Assembly: GCA_023614405.1 (NCBI GenBank)
Contig: CM042694.1
Location: 114,760,685-114,824,684, forward strand
Direction: 5' to 3'
Length of the DNA: 64,000 nt
Source of the DNA: Avena insularis
Lineage: Eukaryota > Streptophyta > Magnoliopsida > Poales > Poaceae
Below are positions 45,379 through 57,862 of the stretch, in pieces. Position numbers and translations under genes: made by a program. How positions within the stretch are numbered: the stretch's first letter is position 1; each line of letters begins with the position of its first letter. The notes beneath the pieces were generated by a model. That model had not been told where the DNA came from. It did not search any database and was given only the letters and a program-made list of their open reading frames with translations.

Positions 45379-46885
45379 TGATGACCCACAAGTATAGGGG
45401 GCGCAGTATTTTCGATAAGTAAGACTGTCGAACCCAACGAGGAGCAGAAGGTGCTGGCTAGTGGTATGGATCAGGAATTCTCTGCAAATACTTAGCAAAC
45501 GGATTTTTAGGGTTTTTTGATAAAGAAAGTAAACAAAGCACGAGTAAATAAAAGACGGTAGGACTAAATGCAACAAGTGGCCCAATCTTTTATGCAGCAA
45601 AGGACAAGCCGGTTGTATTACTTAAGATGACCAAACGTTCTTGAGGACACATGGGAAGACTGTCAAGTGCTTTCGCTTCATATAGCTGATTAATCTTCTT
45701 TAGCTTGCTAAGTGTTGTGTGGGTGAACATGTGCTAATGTACCGACCTTCCTAGGACTAATACATACTTGTGATTATACCCCTTGCAAACATTCGTAAGT
45801 ACAAGAAAGTAATTAAGGTAGAAACCTAACCACAACTTTAAACTCTAAGACCCTTACGTCCCTTGTGCAATGGTTTCCTAGCGGGGGTTCAGGTTTCTGT
45901 CACTCTGGCAACCCCTACGATTAGTAGCCAAATACACAATGCATTCCCCTAGGCCCATATAGGTGAAGTGTCATGTACTCGGCGTTCACATGACACCACT
46001 AGAAGAAGTACACCACAACTTAAATATCAAACTATTGAATCTTTCTCAACACAACTCCACTACTAACAACATGACTTCTCCCATGTCCTCAAGAACAAAA
46101 CGAACTACTCACAAGACATCATATGGATCACGATCAGAGATGGAATAATGATGTATAACAATCTGAACATAAACAATAATTCAATGGTTCACTCAATAGC
46201 ATCAACTACAAAGAGTAATCAACACCGGGAAAGTTTCCCCTATGAACTATGCAAGATTCAACGCAATTGTTACAGCAATATGGAGATGGTGATGAGGGTG
46301 CTGATGGTGATGATGGTGGTGATGATGATGATGATGATGATGATCCCGATGAAGTCCAGCTTTATGATGGTGTTGATGGCGACGATCTCCCCTCTCCGGG
46401 AAGGAATTCCCTCGACAGAAATCTGTCTGCCGGAGAGATCTTTCTCTCTCGGTGTTTTCCACCCCGCAGAGGCGGCGGAATCTATCTGTGGTTGTTCCCC
46501 GAATCTTAGGGTTTCGGGAGGATGATATATGCTAGAGGGGAGAGGCTGGAGTGGGCCAGGGTGGCCACACCACTGGCCTTGTGCCTAGGGCCCTGCACCG
46601 AGGTGGTGTGGGCCCTCTGTGGCCCATCTCCACTCCGTCTTCTGGCATCCTTAGTCTTCTGAAAAAATAGGATTTTCCGTATATTTTCCCGGATTTTCTG
46701 ATCTTCGCGAATTTTGCCTCCAAACATCACCTTTTCCATCAGAATCCTGACTGCAGCGGTCCATGCTCCAAAAGTCATCAACCAAGCAAAAACAGATGAA
46801 ATAACATAAGTATCACCTCTCAATACGAAATATATCAATAATAGTGAATTAAGACATAGAATAGTGATGCAAAATGGACGTATCA
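45379..46885 (-). repeat. Element A 3' LTR (1507 bp)
   Basis: TGATGACCCACAAGTATAGG to GGACGTATCA. Contains (GAT)8 at about 46321-46344. PPT AAGCTTGGGGGGAG on the element strand adjoins it. Confidence 0.93.
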
Positions 46886-48632
46886 ACTCCCCCCAAGCTT
46901 AGACTTCGCTTGTCCCCAAGCGAAACACAGCTCAATAAACATGGCCTCAGGTTTATGGAGTGAAGAGTCGATAAAAGAATACGGACAAGAAGCATCACAT
47001 TCATCAATACATAGATCATAATAGAAGACAACTCACTATTATATAACTCAACTTGTAATGAGTAAAGGAAACACAATAAAGATACATAAAGTGAATCATA
47101 ATTGGTAATGGCAAACTTAGCTCTTGGTCGAAGAATAGTTGATAATTTGCTGGAGTTCACAAATAACTGGTTTTTCAATGATAGCTTTCAAAGTAGTAAA
47201 CATCAAGATAAGAGCAATGTGCAAAGCAAGAAACATAAGACATGATTGAATAAATCATCATATGAATGAATGAAACACAACAACTCAAAATACTTGCTGA
47301 GATAGAAGCGAATAGGTTTACTGACTCATCTACAAAGCAAAAGAAAGGCCCTTCGTAGAGGGAAGCGGGGATTGCAAGTCTCATAAAGAGCTCCCAAAAA
47401 TTATGATACTTACTAGCTTTCAGCTCTCATTGCCCCTATCATAGGCATCTTTAGGTGATTAAGGTTAAAGTGATCAAATATGAGGATATGCATTGACAAG
47501 TTGTAAATTGAGAATCTCATGTCCCTTGAATACGAGGGCCGCTCCTCATGCTACTCAAGTTTAGTCACCGATAAGTTCTTGTCATCGTAAGCATATGTGT
47601 ATCATAGAGAACCGCCAACGAGGTACCCCTTGCCCGATGATACGGAAGAATCTCCATATCAAAATGACAAGGCAAGCAAACAACAAGTATCTTAGCAATC
47701 TTCTTATTTACCATGGGAATATGGTGATTTTTTCTCTCTTTCCTCTTTTCATAATCTCTTTTTTATTTTTCTCTTTTTTTCTCAATCTCTATCTCTTTTT
47801 CTATAAGAAGAATGATTCATAGATACTTGTTATGGTTACGCTGCAGGTTTCTACCATGTCAGCATGGATTAGACCAGCGGCCTAGGCGTTTCTCTAACAC
47901 ATATGCATAACTCCATGGACTTACAAGCTCCCCTTTCATTTCACACCGACGACATCCATAGACAAAAGAACATGATATCAACTAGGTACAAAGTACCAGT
48001 GCAATGTTGAAAGCGTTCCCCATGACAGCATGGTTCTGCTAATTCACAACTTACAAAGCGCAAGCATATACGCAACATAGGTGAGCACAATGGTTCAAGT
48101 TTATTAAGTGCAAGAAAGTAAAGTGTGCCATCAAGTTCGTGAGAGATTTAATCACTAATTTTCACATAACAAATTTAATTTGAGAGGTAGATAAAACAAG
48201 AATTTACTTGGAATAGCAATAATGCTACTAGGTAGGTATGGTGGACAAAAATGGCAAAGGTTTTGGTTTTAAGGAGGTGGATGCACGAGAAGAATTCCCT
48301 CTTAGTACAGGTTTTTGGCTAGCAAGTATAAGAGTTGAAGGAAACAACCAAACATAAAAGTGATAAAGTCAAACATGCAATCTTCCTTGGATGCACAGAA
48401 GATCTTAACTAGAGAATACTAGACTTATGAGCAAATCAAGAAAGAAAGATGATGGAATTATATTTCTCTAGAGTACTTCCATATTTTTCATTCAACTCTC
48501 AAAAATAGTGTGCTACTGACCGAGCCAGGTTTGCCAAAACTAACTAAATTAACTCAATGATCCTAAAGTGATACCAATACTAAAAACAAGATCAATCATA
48601 TAATCACGAATTGAAAACCAATATAAGCTATG
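46886..48632 (-). other. Element A non-coding 3' internal region, distal part
   Basis: AT-rich with no ORF of note and CT-rich runs at 47725-47800. Homologous to 50135-51900 of element B and more distantly to element C. It stops at ATAAGCTATG, where B is inserted, and resumes at 56788. Confidence 0.85.
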
Positions 48633-50134
48633 TGATGACCCACAACTATAGGGGGTGTATCGCAGTATTTTCGATAAGTAAGAGTGTCGAACCCAACGAG
48701 GAGCAGAAGGTGCTGGCTAGTGGTATGGATCAGGAATTCTCTGCAAATACTTAGCAAACGGATTTTTAGGGTTTTTTGATAAAGAAAGTAAACAAAGCAC
48801 GAGTAAATAAAAGACAGTAGGACTAAATGCAACAAGTGGCCCAATCTTTTATGCAGCAAAGGACAAGCCGGTTGTATTACTTAAGATGACCAAACATTCT
48901 TGAGGACACATGGGAAGACTGTCAAGTGCTTTCGCTTCATATAGTTGATTAATCTTCTTTAGCTTACTAAGTGTTGTGTGGGTGAACATGTGCTAATGTA
49001 CCGATCTTCCTAGGACTAATACATACTTGTGATTATACCCCTTGCAAACATCCGTAAGTACAAGAAAGTAATTAAGGTAGAAACCTAACCACAACTTTAA
49101 ACTCTAAGACCCTTACGTCCCTTGTGCAATGGTTTCCTAATGGGGGTTCAGGTTTACATCACTCCAAACCCCTACGATTAGTAGCCAAATACACAATCCA
49201 TTCCCCTAGGCCCATATAGGTGAAGTGTCATGTAGTCGACGTTCATATGACACCACTAGAAGAAGTACACCACAACTTAAATAATAATCCATTGAATCTT
49301 TCTCAACATAACTCCACTACTAACAACAAGGCTTCTCCCATGTCCTCAAGAACAAAACGAACTACTCACAAGACATCATATGGATCATGATCAGAGATGG
49401 AATAATGATGTATAAAAATCTGAACATAAACAATAATTCAATGGTTCACTCAATAGCATCAACTACATAGAGTAATCAACACCGGGAAAGTTTGCCCTAT
49501 GAACTATAGCAAGATTCAACCAATTGTTACAGCAATATGGAGATGGTGATGAGGGTGTTGATGGTGGTTATGGTGGTGATGATGATGATGATGATCCCGA
49601 TGAAGTCCAGCTTGATGGTGGTGTTGATGGCGACGATCTCCCCTCTCCGGGAAGGAATTCCCCGTGAAATCTGCTGTCGGAGAGATCTTTCTCTCGGTGT
49701 TTTGCCCACAGAGGCGGCATCTTTCTGTGGTCGCTCCCTGAGTCTTAGGGTTTCGGGAGAAAGATATACGCTAGAGGGGAGAGGCTGGAGTGGGCCAGGG
49801 TGGCCACACCACTCCCTGGCGTGGCCTGGGCTTGCCCGCGCCATGGGGTGATGTGGGCCCCCTGTGGCCCACCTCCACTCCATCTTCTGGCATCTTGAGT
49901 CTTCTGGAAAAATAGAGTTTTCCGTATATTTTCCCGGATTTTCTGATCTTCGCGAATTTTGCCTCCAAACAGCACCTTTTCCATCAGAATCCTGACTGCA
50001 GCGGTCCATGCTCCAAAAGTCATCAACCATGCAAAAGCAGATGAAATAACATAAGTATCACCTCTCAATACGAAATATATCAATGAATAATAGTGAATTA
50101 AGACATAGAATAGTGATGCAAAATGGACGTATCA
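48633..50134 (-). repeat. Element B 3' LTR (1502 bp)
   Basis: Same ends as the A LTRs. Contains (GAT)6 near 49578. Confidence 0.93.
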
Positions 50135-52136
50135 ACTCCCCCCAAGCTTAGACTTCGCTTGTCCCCTTTAAAGCGGAGCTCAATAAACATGGCCTCAGGT
50201 TTATGGAGTGAAGAGTCGATAAAAGAATACGGACAAGAAGCATCACATTCATCAAATACATAGATCATAATTGAAGACAACTCACTATTATACAACTCAA
50301 CTTGCAATGAGTAAAGGAAACACAATAAAGATACATAGAGTAAATCATCATTGGTTATGGCAAACTTAGCTCTTGGTCGAAGAATAGTTGATAATTTGCT
50401 GGAGTTCACAAATAACTGGTTTTTCAATGAAAGCTTTCAAAGTAGTAAACTTCAAGATAAGAGCAATGTGCAAAACAAGGAACATAAGAAACATGATGGA
50501 ATAAATCATCATATGAATGAATGAAACACATCAACTCAAAATACTTGCTGAGATAGAAGGGAATAGGTTTACTGACTCAACTACAAAGTAAAAGAAAGGG
50601 CCCTTCAAAGAGGGAAGCAGGGATTACAAGTCTCATAAAGAGCTCCCAAAAATTATGATACTTACTAGCTTTTAGCTCTCATTGCCCCTATCATAGGCAT
50701 CTTTAGGTGATTAAGGTTAAAGCGAGGTCCAATCTGAGTTATATGCTTGACAGACTATAAACTGAAAATCCCAAGTCCCTTGAGTACGAGGGTCGCTCCT
50801 CATGCTACTCAAATTTAGTTACCGGTAAGTTATTGTCATCGTAAGTATGTGCGTATCATTGAGAACCGCCAACGGGGTACCCCTTGCCCGATGATACGGA
50901 AGAACCCCATATCAAAATGACAAGGCAAGCAGACAATGAGTATCTCAGCAATCTTCTTATTTACCATGGGAAAATGGTGCTTTTTTTTCTCTCTTTCCTC
51001 TTTTCATAGTATCTCTTTTTTTTCTTTTCTTTTTCTCAATAGCTATCTCTCTCTTTTTTTATAAGAAGAATGCTTCATAGATATCATTATGGTTACGCTG
51101 CAGGTTTCCACCATGTCAGCATGGATTAGACCAGCGGCCCAGGCGTTTCTCTAACACACATACATAATTCCATGGACTTACAAGCTCCCCTTTTATTTCA
51201 CACTAACGACATCCGCAAACTAAAGAGCAAGGTATCAACTGGGTATATATTTACAAGTGTTAAAAGCGTTCCTCGTGACAGCACGGTTTTGCTAATCCCT
51301 AGCCTATAATTTGCAAGCATATAACTTTCATGGAGAGTTCACAATGGTTCAGGTTTATTAAGTGCGGAAAAATAAAGTGTGCCATCAAGTTTGTGAGAGA
51401 TTTAATCACTAACTTTCTCATAACAAGTTTAATTTGGGAGGTAGATAAAACAGGAATTTACTTGGAATAGCAATAGTGCTACTAGGTAGGTATGGTGGAC
51501 ACAAATGGCAAACGTTTTGGTTTAAAGGAGGTGGATTCACGAGAAGAATTCCCTCTCAGTACAGGTTTTTGGCTAGCAAGGCTGGGTAGCAAGTACAAGA
51601 GTTGAAGGAAACAACCAAACATACAGGTGATAAAGACAAACATGCAATCTTCCTTGGAAGCACAAAAGATCTTAACTAGAGCATACTAAACTTATGAGCA
51701 CATCAAGGAAGAAAGATGATGACATTATTTTTCTTTAGAGTACTTCTATCTTTTTCTTTTCAACTCTCAAAAAGGTGTTGCTACTGACCAAGCCAGGTTT
51801 GCCAAAACCAACTAAATTAACTCAATGATCCCAAAGTGCTACCAATACTAACAACAAGATCAATCATATAACCACGAATTGAAAACTAATATAAGCTATG
51901 CAAAAGAGTGAATGATAGAACTTCTCATTAGTACTCCATAATGGAAACTCACACCAAGGGATACAAATCTAACGAGAGAGGGAACACTTCCATAATGCAA
52001 ACCATACTACATAATAACTCCTCTATTCATGATATGACCCTACTAATAAAGTAAAAAGATAGAAGATAGTGATGTGATACCGCGGCACTCCCCCAAGCTT
52101 GGAACAAACCAAGGGGATGCCAAACCTGATGACGAA
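50135..52136 (-). other. Element B non-coding 3' internal region
   Basis: Collinear with element A 46886-48632 and then 56788-57023. Includes T-rich runs at 50980-51060. No coding domain. Confidence 0.85.
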
Positions 52137-52630
52137 TTACTCCTTTGGTGGTGGTGGTATCCTCTCGATGATCTCTCTGATAAGTTTCCCAAAGTCCTCA
52201 ATCTCGAAGGTGAGATTGTGAATCAGCTGTGAATTTTGCTCAATGCGGCTCATGATCATGTCGTGTTGAGAATTCTAGCTCTTGCTATTCTTTCCCCACT
52301 CTTCCTCCTTGAAGTCTTCTTTTCCTGCATGGCTAGAACGAGGCAAATCCCAATTGGAGGGTAATTTCTCCTTGGGCATATTCTGGTATTGATGCTCATG
52401 GATAAGAGTGTGGAAAGGATTCTTGGTGCGTGGAGGAAGTGACGAGGGATCTTAACGGTGATGAGGAGGCTTCCCTCCAATGGCTGGATTTGCCACCACT
52501 CCGATGCTTGCAACGGTAGTGCCGGTGTGTTTTGCCTCCTCTTCACCTTCACTCTTGATCTCTTTCTCCTTCCCGGGGTCTTGGAGGTCTTCCTCCATAG
52601 GCTCCTTCCTTTATCCTTGGCGGACACCAT
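52137..52630 (-). pseudogene. Element B accessory ORF, frameshifted
   Basis: Starts ATG at 52630 (MVSAKDKG). A one-base deletion a few codons later shifts the frame. In the other frame a charged protein follows (DPGKEKEIKSEGEEEAKHTG, then PFHTLIHEHQY, IMSRIEQNSQLIHNLTFEI). It is broken by TAA and TAG and ends RIPPPPKE before TAA at 52137. Only this tail is shared with element A's accessory ORF. Position is between the gag/protease remnant and the 3' LTR, like accessory ORFs of some plant gypsy elements. Function unknown. Confidence 0.6.
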
Positions 52631-54054
52631 TGTGCTTCTAAGTTTTCAAAGAGTATGTCCTGACAGAAACAGATCGAAACAAAAACAAGACGAGAACACA
52701 ATATACAAACCTCGGAAGATCCGGGGGTTATATATTACGAAGCTTCATATCAAAAGGAAGGTACTGGAAGAAAACGAGTCGGAGGCGGAGTCCGGAGTGG
52801 CCTCACCACCTGGTGGCGCGGCCAGGGGTGGACCCGTGCCATGGGGTGGTGTGGGCCACCCTGGCTCCGTTTCCGTCCCTTTTTCGCTTCGTAGCTTTCC
52901 TTATTGACTGAAAACTGCAAAAATATAGTTGGATTGTATTTTCACGGAACTTTTCTTACCAGAACTGTTACCTATTTGAACACGGACTCTGCAGGTCTCT
53001 GAATTTGGTATCTAGTAGATTCTTCCGGGGTCATCTCTTGAATATCATCGATATCTTCATCTTCATATACTTATTACTTGAGTCATAAAACCTTTCTCTT
53101 CCTTATTACACCATTATCTCCACTTCCTGGAAATTTCTTTCACACAAAACTTCACAGAGTTCTAATTAGCAACATTAGTATAAGTGAAGTGATAAAACCT
53201 TTTGAGTATAACTTCAACTTAAAACCATCAAAACAAAAGCAACTGTAGCAACTCCTTCCGAAAACCCAAAAAGAATTCAAAAAGGAAATCGAATAAAGAA
53301 GCAAATGCAAGATTGGCAAAATCTGTCAAAACAGACCAGCAGGTAAAGATCAATTTTTTAGAAAATCTTCTATTGCTCAAATCAAAAAGTGCAAAACTAA
53401 CGAAAGTTAAATAACAACTTGGGGCAGAAGCACAAAAAATTACAGTTCAATACGACATACAGAGATCTCTCACGATTTTTTATGGTGAAGCACAAAAAAT
53501 CTGTTTCGGGACAGCAACTTTCCCAAATATTACTTCTCTCTCATTAGAGGTTGATCTTGACACAAAAACCAAACAAAACGGATAAGGAGAGGTTATTACC
53601 GAAGTAATAACTTCCAAGACTCAAAGAAACAAAAACAAACTGAAAGCATAAACAAATTGGGTTGTCTCCCATAAAGCTCTTTCTTTATAGCCATTAAGAT
53701 GGGCATGATAATTTTGAAGAAACTCTCATAGGGATATGATTTGAAGTGAAAGAGAGCATTAAGAAGCAAAAACACCCACACATTTAAGTCTAACCCACTT
53801 CCTATGCAAGGGGATTTTGTAAACAAACAAGCTATTGAAACCAAAGGCAACTTGCATAAGAAGGCAAAATAAGTGCAACATAAAAACTTTCAGCATAAAA
53901 CGGGGAAACTTGATATTATTGAGATGCATAAGAACACTTTTACCTCTCTCATAATAACTTTCAGTATCATGCATAAACTTAACAATATAGCTATCACAAG
54001 GACTATCATAGCTATGATCACTTATTCTAACAGAAAAAATAGGAATACTAGCTC
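52631..54054 (-). other. Element B internal non-coding DNA and protease remnant
   Basis: 52670-53000 resembles element A 57545-57885. 53310-53690 matches element C 38400-38740 (AACTAACGAAAGTTA, ATCTGTTTCGGGACA, TACTTCTCTCTCATTAGAGG). 53759-54054 contains a wrecked protease (RASIPIFSVRISDHSYDSPC) in which the DIGAS active site is deleted. Confidence 0.7.
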
Positions 54055-55167
54055 TCATAACACTACTTTGTGAAACAATATTAGAGGTATCCTTACAAAG
54101 GATAGTGTGTCCCTCTTTTCATATTTAGCAACAAAGTCTTTCACATTTGCTATTATAGGTTCATCAACCATTTGTTTATCAGGTTCAACAGCTTTACTAG
54201 TACTTTCATTAACCATACTAGCTATCATAGAATGTTCCTTTACCTTAACTGGAAAAGGCATTTTCTCAATATAAGGTTCAGATAAAACATGATTAGTAGT
54301 ATAAACTTCAGTATTTCTTGAAGGAACACTCTTAGCAACATCTTTATAAGGTTCATGATACTTATTCCACTTCTTTTTAGGCACTTCAATATAGGAAGCA
54401 AAGGCCTTAAAATAAGAAGCAATAGCTTGAGAGTCTAGACCATAAGCATTTTTAACATTTTGAAAGTTGTTAGTTCCCATAAAAGATTCAATGCATTCAT
54501 AATCATAATTTATACCTTTCTACCTTTGTCATTCTCCCAAGCTTCAGCATTGTCTTGAATACGATCTAGAAGGTCCCATTTAACTTCTTCTTCCATGCGA
54601 GTGAATGATCCAGCACAAGAAGCATCCAATAAATCCTTATCATGTAGAGGGAGCCTTGCATAAAAGTTATTGATAATAATATTGTTGGGGAGCTCATGAA
54701 TGGGACATTTGAGCATTAGTAACTTCAATCTCCCCCAAGCTTGAGCTGTACTTTCTCCATCAAGAGGCCAAAAGTTGTATATTTGATTCCGATCTTTATG
54801 AATCTCACTAGGAGGATAAAACTTTGAGTAAACGAGAGGCACTATTTCCTCCCATTCCAGAGCTTGACCATTCTTCAGCAGCTTATACCATTCCTCGGCT
54901 CTTCCTTTCAGTGATAATGAGAATAACTTCTTCTTAACTTGATCTGTAGTAATACTTCCACACTTGAACAACCCGCATAATTCGTGTATAAAGAGTAAAT
55001 GATCACCGGGATGGATGGGTTCCATCCCCAACATAGTAGTTATCCATAACACGATCAATAATTCTTGTAGGTATTTTGAAAACATCTTTCTCAGCAGGTG
55101 GTGGCTTATCTACTACCTTAGCAGTGGTAGTAGCATTACCAAATAAGAAACTCAGCGAATTATCCAT
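54055..55167 (-). pseudogene. Element B gag with start of protease, frameshifted
   Basis: Begins ATG 55167 (MDNSLSFLFGNATTTAKVV). A frameshift lies near 55015, then the gag core runs 55085-54510 (HPGDHLLFIHELCGLFKCGS, LFSLSLKGRAEEWYKLL, LPNNIIINNFYARLPLHDKD). A stop or frame change at about 54500 is followed by a segment to 54055 leading toward the protease. Close to element A gag (62576-61653). Confidence 0.85.
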
Positions 55168-55275
55168 AACAAAAATAAAGCAACTAGCAGAAGTAAACAA
55201 TACTCAGAGTAGAAGTTTCCTTTACCAGTTCCACTCTCCAATAGCGCTTCACTCCCAAGCGCCGTAAAATAGTCT

Positions 55276-56782
55276 TGATGACCCACAAGTATAGGGGTGT
55301 ATTGCAGTATTTTCGATAAGTAAGAGTGTCGAACCCAACGAGGAGGTCTTTGGCTAGTGGTATGGATCAGGAATTCTCTGTAAATACTTAGCAAACGGAT
55401 TTTTAGGGGTTTTCGATAAAGCAAGTAAACAAAGTACGAGTAACTAAAAGAAAATAGGAATAAATGCAGCAAGTGGCCCAATCCTTTATGCAGCAAAGGA
55501 CAAGCCGGTTGTATTTCTATAGATGACCAAACGTTCTCGAGGACACATGGGAAGACTGTCAAGTGCTTTCGCTTCATATAGTTGATTAATCTTCTTTAGC
55601 TTGCTAAGTGTTGTGTGGGTGAACCTGTGCTAATGTACCGCCCCATCCAAGACTAATACATACTTGTGATTAACCCCCTTGCAAACATCCGTAAGTACAA
55701 GAAAGTAATTAAGGTAGAAACCTAACCACAGCTTTAAACTCTAAGACCCTTACGTCCCTTCTGCAATGGTTTCCTAACGGGGGTTCAGGTTTCTGTCACT
55801 CCGGCAACCCCTACGATTAGTAGCCAAATACACAATGCATTCCCCTAGGCCCATATAGGTGAAGTGTCATGTAGTCGACGTTCACATGACACCACTAGAA
55901 GAAGTACACCACAACTTAAATAACAATCTATTGAATCTTTCTCAACACAACTCCACTACTAACAACAAGACTTCTCCCATGCCCTCAAGAACAAACCGAA
56001 CTACTCACAAGACATCATATGGATCATGATCAAAGATGGAATAATGATGTATAACAATCTGAACATGAACAATAATTCAATGGTTCACTCAATAGCATCA
56101 ACTACAAAGAGTAATCAACACCGGGAAAGTTTCCCCTATGAACTATGCAAGATTCAACGCAATTGTTATAGCAATATGGAGATGGTGATGAGGGTGCTGA
56201 TGGTGATGATGGTGGTGATGATGATGATGATCCCGATGAAGTCTAGCTTGATGGTGGTGTTGATGGCGACGTTCTCCCCTCTTTGGGAAGGAATTCCCCC
56301 GGTAGAAATCTGTCTGCTGGAGAGATCTTTCTCTCTCGGTGTTTTCCGCCCCGCAGAGGCGGCGGAATCTCTCTGTGGTCGCCCCCCGAGTCTTAGGGTT
56401 TCGTGGGGATGATATACGCCAGAGGGGAGAGGCTGGAGTGGGCCAGGGCGACCACACCACCTCCAGGCGCGGCCTAGGCATGCCCGCGCCATGGGGTGGT
56501 GTGGGCCCCCTGTGGCCCACCTCCACTCCATCTTCTGGCATCTTGAGTCTTCTAGAAAAATAGAATTTTCCGTATATTTTCCCGGATTTTCTGATCTTCG
56601 CGAATTTTGCCTCCAAACAGCACCTTTTCCATCAGAATCCTGACTGCAGCGGTCCATGCTCCAAAATTCATCAACCATGCAAAAGCAGATGAAATAACAT
56701 AAGTATCACCTCTCAATACGAAATATATCAATGAATAATAGTGAATTAAGACATAGAATAGTGATGCAAAATGGACGTATCA
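55276..56782 (-). repeat. Element B 5' LTR (1507 bp)
   Basis: Same ends. (GAT)5 near 56215. The adjacent primer-site region is degraded (AAGCGCCG at 55257-55264). Confidence 0.92.
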
Positions 56783-57023
56783 CTATGCAAAAGAGTAAAT
56801 GATAGAACTTCTCATTAATATTCCATAACGGCAACTCACACCAAGGGATACATATCTAACGAGAGAGGGGACACTTCCATAATGCAAACCATACTACATA
56901 ATAACTCCTCTGTTCAAGATATGACTCTACTAATTAGGTAAAAAGATAGAAGATAGTGATGTGATACCGCGGCACTCCCTCAAGCTTGGAACAAACCAAG
57001 GGGGTGCCAAACCTGATGACGAA

Positions 57024-57524
57024 TTACTCCTTTGGTGGTGGTGGTATCCTATCGTCTTCGTCCGACTTCTAGGGTAAGGGCTTCCCATCAACAAAGGACA
57101 TCATGGTTTTCAGCATCCTGAAACTTGCAGCAGCACTTATGCGTTTAAACCTAACCTCATACTCATAGTTTTGATTTTGAACGTCAAAGAACTATGCTTG
57201 CAGTTCATTGGTTGTTTGGCGGAGTGAGAGGACTTCGTCTTTGAGTTCAGTAGTCTCCTTTTGGTGCTCGGTGATGAGTTCGGAACAAATCTTATGGATG
57301 ATATCCACTTCGCGCTCTGCCATCTTCTTGTACCTAAAGACTTCTTGCTCCAGTGCTTACATCCTGTCCTCCAGACTTCCTTCACCTTTAGGGCCCTGAA
57401 CCTCCTTAATCTGGACCTCCCCATCTTCGAGCAACAACTCCTTGGGATGAATCTTCAACTCTCTCATGTATGGGTTGATGATATCTTCTAAGGAATCTCC
57501 CTCGGTTGATCTAGTGGAAGACAT
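57024..57524 (-). pseudogene. Element A accessory coiled-coil ORF (167 codons with three stops)
   Basis: Starts ATG 57524 (MSSTRSTEGDSLEDI) and ends RIPPPPKE before TAA at 57024. It keeps one frame over 501 nt but contains TAA at 57357-57359, TAG at 57192-57194 and TAG at 57069-57071. Residues about 55-130 are a charged heptad-like helix (ALEQEVFRYKKMAEREVDII, ELITEHQKETTELKDEVLSL). It lies 340 nt past the pol stop. Its short tail is the only part shared with B's accessory ORF. No enzymatic motif. Confidence 0.7.
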
Positions 57525-57862
57525 TGTGGCTCTAAATCTGGGATTCTACCTGGCAGAAACAGATCGAAACAAAAACACAACGAAAACACGATATACGAAC
57601 CTCGGAAGATCCAGGAGGTTATATATTACAAAGTTTCATAACAAGAGGAAGGTACTGGGTGAAAACGGGTCGGAGGCGGAGTCTGGGGTGGACTCACCAC
57701 CTGGTGGCGTGGCTAGGGGTGGGCCCACGCCACAGGGTGGTGTGGGCCACCTTGGCTCCGGTTCCGTCCCTTTTTCGCTTCGTAACTTTCCTTATTGACT
57801 AAAAACTGCAAAAGTATAGTTGGATTGTATTTTCGCGGAACTTTTCTTACCAAAACTGTTAC

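Larger units (their letters stand above)
48633..56782 (-). mobile_element. Element B: non-autonomous gypsy element nested in element A
   Basis: 8.15 kb with LTRs 48633-50134 and 55276-56782 of the same family and orientation as its host, and target duplications CTATG at 48628-48632 and 56783-56787. The internal region has a frameshifted gag, a protease remnant, an accessory ORF and long non-coding DNA. RT, RNase H and integrase are wholly absent. Confidence 0.95.

Noticed and set aside
46249..46509. Asp-rich or His-rich ORFs in the gypsy LTRs
   Set aside because: They translate the (GAT)n tract in the LTR and recur in each LTR with different frames.
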